Positions 5,617-7,980 of a stretch of DNA of 7,980 nt are shown here, in pieces (positions within the stretch are counted from its first letter, which is position 1; every line of letters starts with the position of its first letter). The position numbers were made by a program, and so were the translations under genes. This stretch comes from an uncultured Clostridia bacterium (GTDB lineage: Bacteria > Bacillota > Clostridia > Oscillospirales > Oscillospiraceae), in NCBI GenBank assembly GCA_937892865.1, contig CALBJG010000149.1, positions 1 through 7,980 on the forward strand, written 5' to 3'. A model generated the notes under the pieces. That model saw only the letters and a program-made list of their open reading frames with translations, had not been told where the DNA came from and ran no database searches.

Positions 5617-5702
5617 TTGATTGATCCAATAATGTGTACCAGCGCAAGGAAGAGGAACATGAGGATGATTCTCCGCAACGCTTTTTTGTCTTCGTAATTC
5701 AT
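5613..5702 (-). CDS. 29-residue single-pass membrane peptide
   Basis: The gene starts at 5702 with AAAGGAGAA ideally placed about 5 bases upstream, and stops at 5613-5615. The product begins MNYEDKKALRR and then has one hydrophobic helix, IILMFLFLALVHIIGSI, ending in K. The positive charges before the helix suggest that the N-terminus stays inside the cell. A strong ribosome site, the fit between two intergenic repeats and a terminator directly after it support a real gene. Small membrane peptides of this shape in prophages can be toxins, superinfection-exclusion factors or regulators of membrane proteins; the sequence alone does not choose. No matching antisense RNA gene was found. Confidence 0.7.
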   Translation of the reverse strand: MNYEDKKALRRIILMFLFLALVHIIGSIK

Positions 5703-5718
5703 GTTTATTCTCCTTTCT

Positions 5719-5731
5719 TGGCTTGTTTTAT
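5719..5731 (-). repeat. 13-base intergenic repeat, copy 3
   Basis: The - strand reads ATAAAACAAGCCA. It lies at the stop codon of the 158-residue gene and 17 bases before the start of the 29-residue gene, with that gene's ribosome site between. Confidence 0.85.
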
Positions 5732-6204
5732 TTACGCTTTGGTATAAACATTTCTTTGTAATGGATTTTTTTCATGAGCGGGGTTAATTCGCACAGAACT
5801 TTCTTGCACACTTCTTTCGCTTCCCTCGCCAATTGATATGCACGCGCCTCGTCTGCATTGTTTGGAAATAAGTCTTCGTTTGTTTCCGCAACCAGTTTTC
5901 TGTAGGCCGCCTCGATAGCGGAGTGCGAAATCATTGATGTTTGCTTCCATGAGTATTTATCAAAGTTGAGCAAACCATCGTGTTCATCGATAGGGAACGC
6001 CCAATCTTCAAGGAACTTGCGCATATCGTTATAAGCCAATCTCACGCGATCCAATGGGTCTTCTGTGTATTGGGCGGTAACCCAGATTCTTTCCTTGTAT
6101 GTTGCAATCATGATCTTGTACTCCATGCCGGAGATCAGGTGCCGCCGCTTTTCTTCCGGGCCTTTATAAATTCCTGTTTCTCTGATTTCTTCTACGTTTT
6201 CCAT
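5728..6204 (-). CDS. Unknown 158-residue prophage protein
   Basis: The chosen start is ATG at 6204 with GAGGAGAAGGAAG just before it. A GTG at 6225 in the same frame lies in that ribosome site and is less likely. The product begins MENVEEIRETGIYKG, then has a predicted beta segment around MEYKIMIATYKERIWVTAQY (27-46), with the rest helical: DPLDRVRLAYNDMRKFLEDW (49-68), IEAAYRKLVAET, and a C-terminal helix with KEVCKKVLCELTPLMKKIH. It has no membrane segment, signal peptide or nuclease motif. The adjoining promoter and repeats suggest expression separate from the early operon, perhaps in the lysogen. I do not recognise the family. Confidence 0.7.
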   Translation of the reverse strand: MENVEEIRETGIYKGPEEKRRHLISGMEYKIMIATYKERIWVTAQYTEDPLDRVRLAYNDMRKFLEDWAFPIDEHDGLLNFDKYSWKQTSMISHSAIEAAYRKLVAETNEDLFPNNADEARAYQLAREAKEVCKKVLCELTPLMKKIHYKEMFIPKRK

Positions 6205-6247
6205 TGTTTTCTTCCTTCTCCTCACGTTGCGTCACGAATGGGTTTAC

Positions 6248-6260
6248 TGGCTTGTTTTAT
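6248..6260 (-). repeat. 13-base intergenic repeat, copy 2
   Basis: The - strand reads ATAAAACAAGCCA. It overlaps the last bases of a strong extended -10 (TGGTATAAT) and covers the expected transcription start, 44 bases before the 158-residue gene. Confidence 0.85.
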
Positions 6261-6267
6261 TATACCA
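6259..6267 (-). promoter_or_regulatory. Extended -10 promoter upstream of the 158-residue gene
   Basis: The - strand reads TGGTATAAT, a perfect TGn-TATAAT extended -10. No good -35 is seen 17 bases upstream (TACCGA), which extended -10 promoters can tolerate. It lies in the AT-rich 105-base gap after the 183-residue gene and would start RNA near 6252, inside the 13-base repeat. It would serve the 158- and 29-residue genes up to the terminator at 5577. Confidence 0.6.
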
Positions 6268-6309
6268 TTATTTGTAGATTTTCGGTAGTAGGAACATACA
6301 AAATTTGTT

Positions 6310-6861
6310 TCATTTGCCGGAGAACGGATTGAGCAGTTCGTAATGGCAGCGGTTCCCAGGCTTGTATCCTGCCCACTTCCAGCTGCCGTCTTCCTTGCGC
6401 TCAATCTGGCAGGGGATAAAGCCCCTATAGCCACCCTGCATTCCTACGCAATGCCCGTCGGCATAGACAGCGAATGCTCCCGTTGTCGCATCCTGCAACC
6501 ACTTCGCACCGTAACGCTCACCGTTTGCGAATACGACACCGCTGATAGTGTAGAGGTGGCACGGCGTATCCTCAAACAGGCAGAACAGGATCTTTTGCAC
6601 TTCCTGCACATGCACACGCACGGTTGCGCTGACCCGGTACGGCATCATGTACACCACATTAAACTCCACATACTCAACCACCGTGGTTTCTTTCGCTTTC
6701 GTGCGTTCATTGTACACTTCAATGGGGAACCATTCCATCGCCTTATAAACGGCAGGAAGTTTATCCCATTCTTCAGCCGAGCAAACGGGGTAGTAGCCCC
6801 GCTTGCCCTTCTGATATTCCCCGGCGTAGTCCTTCGGCAGGAATCCATCGTACATAGACAT
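6310..6861 (-). CDS. Unknown 183-residue prophage protein
   Basis: The start is ATG at 6861 with AAGGAGG at 6870-6876. A longer frame from 6936 would overlap the integrase end and has no ribosome site. The product begins MSMYDGFLPKDYAGEYQKGK, then has a beta-rich middle (VVEYVEFNVVYMMPYRVSAT, 61-80), a helix VHVQEVQKILFCLF (83-96), and a C-terminal half rich in glycine and aromatics (YGAKWLQDATTGAFAVYADG, 117-136; GGYRGFIPCQIERKEDGSWK). It contains five cysteines without a metal-site spacing. It is soluble by composition. It is the first gene after the integrase on the same strand and could be co-transcribed with it. I do not recognise the family. Confidence 0.7.
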   Translation of the reverse strand: MSMYDGFLPKDYAGEYQKGKRGYYPVCSAEEWDKLPAVYKAMEWFPIEVYNERTKAKETTVVEYVEFNVVYMMPYRVSATVRVHVQEVQKILFCLFEDTPCHLYTISGVVFANGERYGAKWLQDATTGAFAVYADGHCVGMQGGYRGFIPCQIERKEDGSWKWAGYKPGNRCHYELLNPFSGK

Positions 6862-6890
6862 TGTTTTTGCCTCCTTAACTTTCGGTTCTT

Positions 6891-6903
6891 TGGCTTGTTT
6901 TAT
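6891..6903 (-). repeat. 13-base intergenic repeat, copy 1
   Basis: The - strand reads ATAAAACAAGCCA. It lies 7 bases after the integrase stop and 30 bases before the start of the 183-residue gene, upstream of its ribosome site. Confidence 0.85.
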
Positions 6904-6910
6904 ATTGTTA

Positions 6911-7980
6911 TTACATGGAAGTGAGTTGGAAAGCATCGTTGAAGATCTTGTTGCCGGAAGCGGTAGGCGCGGTGGGCCGAAGCAGGGAAGCGTAATGTTC
7001 CGTTGTCATGATGGAGGAATGCCCCAGAAGCGATTGAATCTCTGCCATTGGGACACCGCTTGTCAGCATGACGGAGGAAAATGCGTGGCGACAAGCGTGG
7101 GAACGCGCACCCGTGAACCCGCTTGCTGACTTGATATACCGCTTGCACATATCGGACAGGCATTCCCGGCTGAATGGATGCCATTCCTCTCTTGTATCGC
7201 CCACGCCGAACAGCACAGCGTCAGGAGCAAGGCCGTCCGGGCGGTTGCCGTTCTCCAGATATTCCTTTACGGCTTGCTGGACGGGGATGGGGAAGGGAAC
7301 GATGCGGTGCTTATCGCCTTTACCAGAACGGACAACAACGCTTGCGGTTTCATCGTTTGAAAAGTGCAAGTCCTTCAGCGTGACAGAGCGCAGTTCAGAG
7401 TTACGCAACCCGCAGCCAACCAGCATCAGCACCACGGCCCGGTTACGCAGGAACAGATGACGCTTTGCACCCTTGGGCATCCTGCCTTGGAACAGGACGG
7501 CGATATCGCTCTCATTCATCAGGTGATCGTAGGGCTTGCGCTCTGCCCGGATCTTCTTCCGGGGCGGCATCAGTTCCGGGATGACGGGGTTCGTGCCTTG
7601 CAGAAACTGACAGCGGATGCAGAAATCGAAGAACAGACGCAGGATGTTCAGATGCATCCCGATGGTCACAAGTTTGTTGCCCTTCGCAGACATCTGCGCT
7701 TTGTACCCGGCGACGGAAGCGGGGGAGCCCAGCACCACGCCGTTCTCCTCGCAGAAGGCGGCGTAATCCGCGTTTTCTTCGGCGATGACGGCGTTGCCGG
7801 CCATGCCGTTGGCAAGGACGGTGACCATATCGTTGGTGGAGGTGTCGCCGTCCACGCTGACCATGTTGAAGGTGGACTGAATATCGGTGGACAGAGCCTT
7901 CTGCAGCATTGCGGGAGCTACGGCGCAGTCGGTGGTGATGAACACCAGCATGGTGGCCATGTTGGGGTGGATCATGCCGC
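6911..7980 (-). CDS. int: Tyrosine integrase in frame with an ArgJ N-terminal part (partial)
   Basis: The integrase part catalyses site-specific recombination of the phage into the chromosome. Numbered from the first Met at 7975, the core-binding domain covers about residues 72-130 (KLVTIGMHLNILRLFFDFC) and the catalytic domain about 150-335. The full active set is present: R191 (CGLRNSEL), K219 (SGKGDKH), H293 and R296 (HACRHAF), H319 (LLGHSS) and Y328 (TTEHYA). It is therefore probably active. The frame has no stop back to the window edge, and the first ~75 residues are ArgJ (MIHPNMATML, VDGDTSTNDM), so Met at 7975 is internal and the true start lies outside the window. An internal GTG at 7738, 6 bases after GAGGAG, could also start an integrase lacking its first helix. 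The stop at 6911 is followed by the 13-base repeat. Confidence 0.85.
   Translation of the reverse strand, partial: GMIHPNMATMLVFITTDCAVAPAMLQKALSTDIQSTFNMVSVDGDTSTNDMVTVLANGMAGNAVIAEENADYAAFCEENGVVLGSPASVAGYKAQMSAKGNKLVTIGMHLNILRLFFDFCIRCQFLQGTNPVIPELMPPRKKIRAERKPYDHLMNESDIAVLFQGRMPKGAKRHLFLRNRAVVLMLVGCGLRNSELRSVTLKDLHFSNDETASVVVRSGKGDKHRIVPFPIPVQQAVKEYLENGNRPDGLAPDAVLFGVGDTREEWHPFSRECLSDMCKRYIKSASGFTGARSHACRHAFSSVMLTSGVPMAEIQSLLGHSSIMTTEHYASLLRPTAPTASGNKIFNDAFQLTSM
7736..7750 (-). promoter_or_regulatory. Possible internal ribosome site and GTG start for int
   Basis: The - strand has GAGGAG (7745-7750), six bases, and then GTG GTG (7738 downward). The spacing is ideal, so the integrase could be made without the ArgJ part. 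The same bases encode Glu-Glu in the fusion, so this may be chance. Confidence 0.35.
7745..7765. other. Probable prophage attachment junction (att) in argJ
   Basis: This is where ArgJ resemblance ends (after about DYAAFCE, residues 70-76) and integrase resemblance begins (FCEENG onward). One end of the prophage should therefore lie here, with host DNA to the right. The exact shared core cannot be read without the other end or an empty site; the GC-rich GCCTTCTGCGAGG on the - strand is the best guess. Confidence 0.55.
7748..7980 (-). pseudogene. argJ: ArgJ fragment (ornithine/glutamate N-acetyltransferase), interrupted
   Basis: ArgJ moves the acetyl group from N-acetylornithine to glutamate in arginine synthesis, and cleaves itself between Ala and Thr of the ATML motif to form two subunits. 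This fragment contains MIHPNMATML with the nucleophile Thr (codon 7952-7954), then ITTDCAVAPAMLQKAL, FNMVSVDGDTSTNDM and LANGMAGNAVI, all standard ArgJ blocks from the start of the beta subunit. The match ends near 7748, where the integrase begins, so the rest of the beta subunit is missing here. The 5' part continues beyond the window. If the other half lies at the far prophage end, the gene is split and the lysogen may lack this ArgJ activity. Confidence 0.85.

Noticed and set aside
6205..6225. GTG 6225 as start of the 158-residue protein
   Set aside because: The GTG codon is part of the purine-rich ribosome site for the ATG at 6204.
5604..6903. CRISPR-like array from the four 13-base repeats
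   Set aside because: The spacing is irregular (hundreds of bases), the units are too short, they flank genes rather than spacers, and no cas gene is present.
6862..6936. Longer N-terminus for the 183-residue protein, from ATG 6936
   Set aside because: It has no ribosome site and would overlap the integrase stop and include the 13-base repeat; AAGGAGG at 6870-6876 fits the ATG at 6861.
7748..7980. tRNA gene as attachment site
   Set aside because: No cloverleaf or CCA-type end could be found; the sequence at the junction codes for ArgJ.

Overview
This window is most simply read as the right-hand part of a temperate phage (prophage) in a Gram-positive host, probably a gut Clostridium-class bacterium of the Oscillospiraceae/Faecalibacterium kind. 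The phage assignment rests on SSB, a phage-type ThyX, an HNH-type gene, tail-collar and tail-fibre genes, many very short overlapping genes and a tyrosine integrase. The host guess rests on strong AGGAGG-type ribosome sites and on the resemblance of the ArgJ fragment at the right edge to clostridial ArgJ as I remember it. No search could be run.

Layout. (1) Positions 1-4264, + strand: one tightly packed early or replication-type operon with at least 14 genes, most joined by ATGA, TTGA or short overlaps. It holds an HNH/zinc-ribbon protein, several small phage proteins of unknown role, a winged-helix protein, SSB, a lone NrdR-type zinc ribbon, a 52-residue CxxC protein and ThyX. It ends at a bidirectional terminator at 4291-4312. 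(2) Positions 4322-5455, - strand: a two-gene tail cassette, a gp12/gp10-like collar protein followed by a fibre-associated protein with a CBM5/12-like tail, with its own candidate promoter. (3) Positions 5577-6861, - strand: a terminator, a 29-residue membrane peptide and two unrecognised proteins of 158 and 183 residues. (4) Positions 6911-7980, - strand: a tyrosine recombinase read in frame with the middle of host argJ, which runs off the window edge.

Two points stand out. First, the integrase has no start codon of its own upstream of its core-binding domain. Its frame runs straight into ArgJ, including the ArgJ self-cleavage motif. The simplest explanation is that the phage integrated into argJ and that its attachment site lies inside the 5' end of int, so integration swaps the integrase N-terminus and promoter for the host's and cuts argJ. 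Second, a perfect 13-base sequence, ATAAAACAAGCCA on the - strand, occurs four times, always in the same orientation and always in or at the edge of the gaps between the - strand genes at 5604-6903. It looks like a phage-specific regulatory or RNA element.

Functionally, the + operon would support phage DNA synthesis (dTMP supply by ThyX, ssDNA handling by SSB). The - strand holds host recognition (tail cassette), accessory lysogeny-side genes and integration. No repressor, excisionase, terminase, capsid or lysis gene is visible, so these must lie outside the window to the left or be missing. No tRNA, CRISPR array or insertion sequence was seen, and no stretch over about 160 bases lacks a gene.
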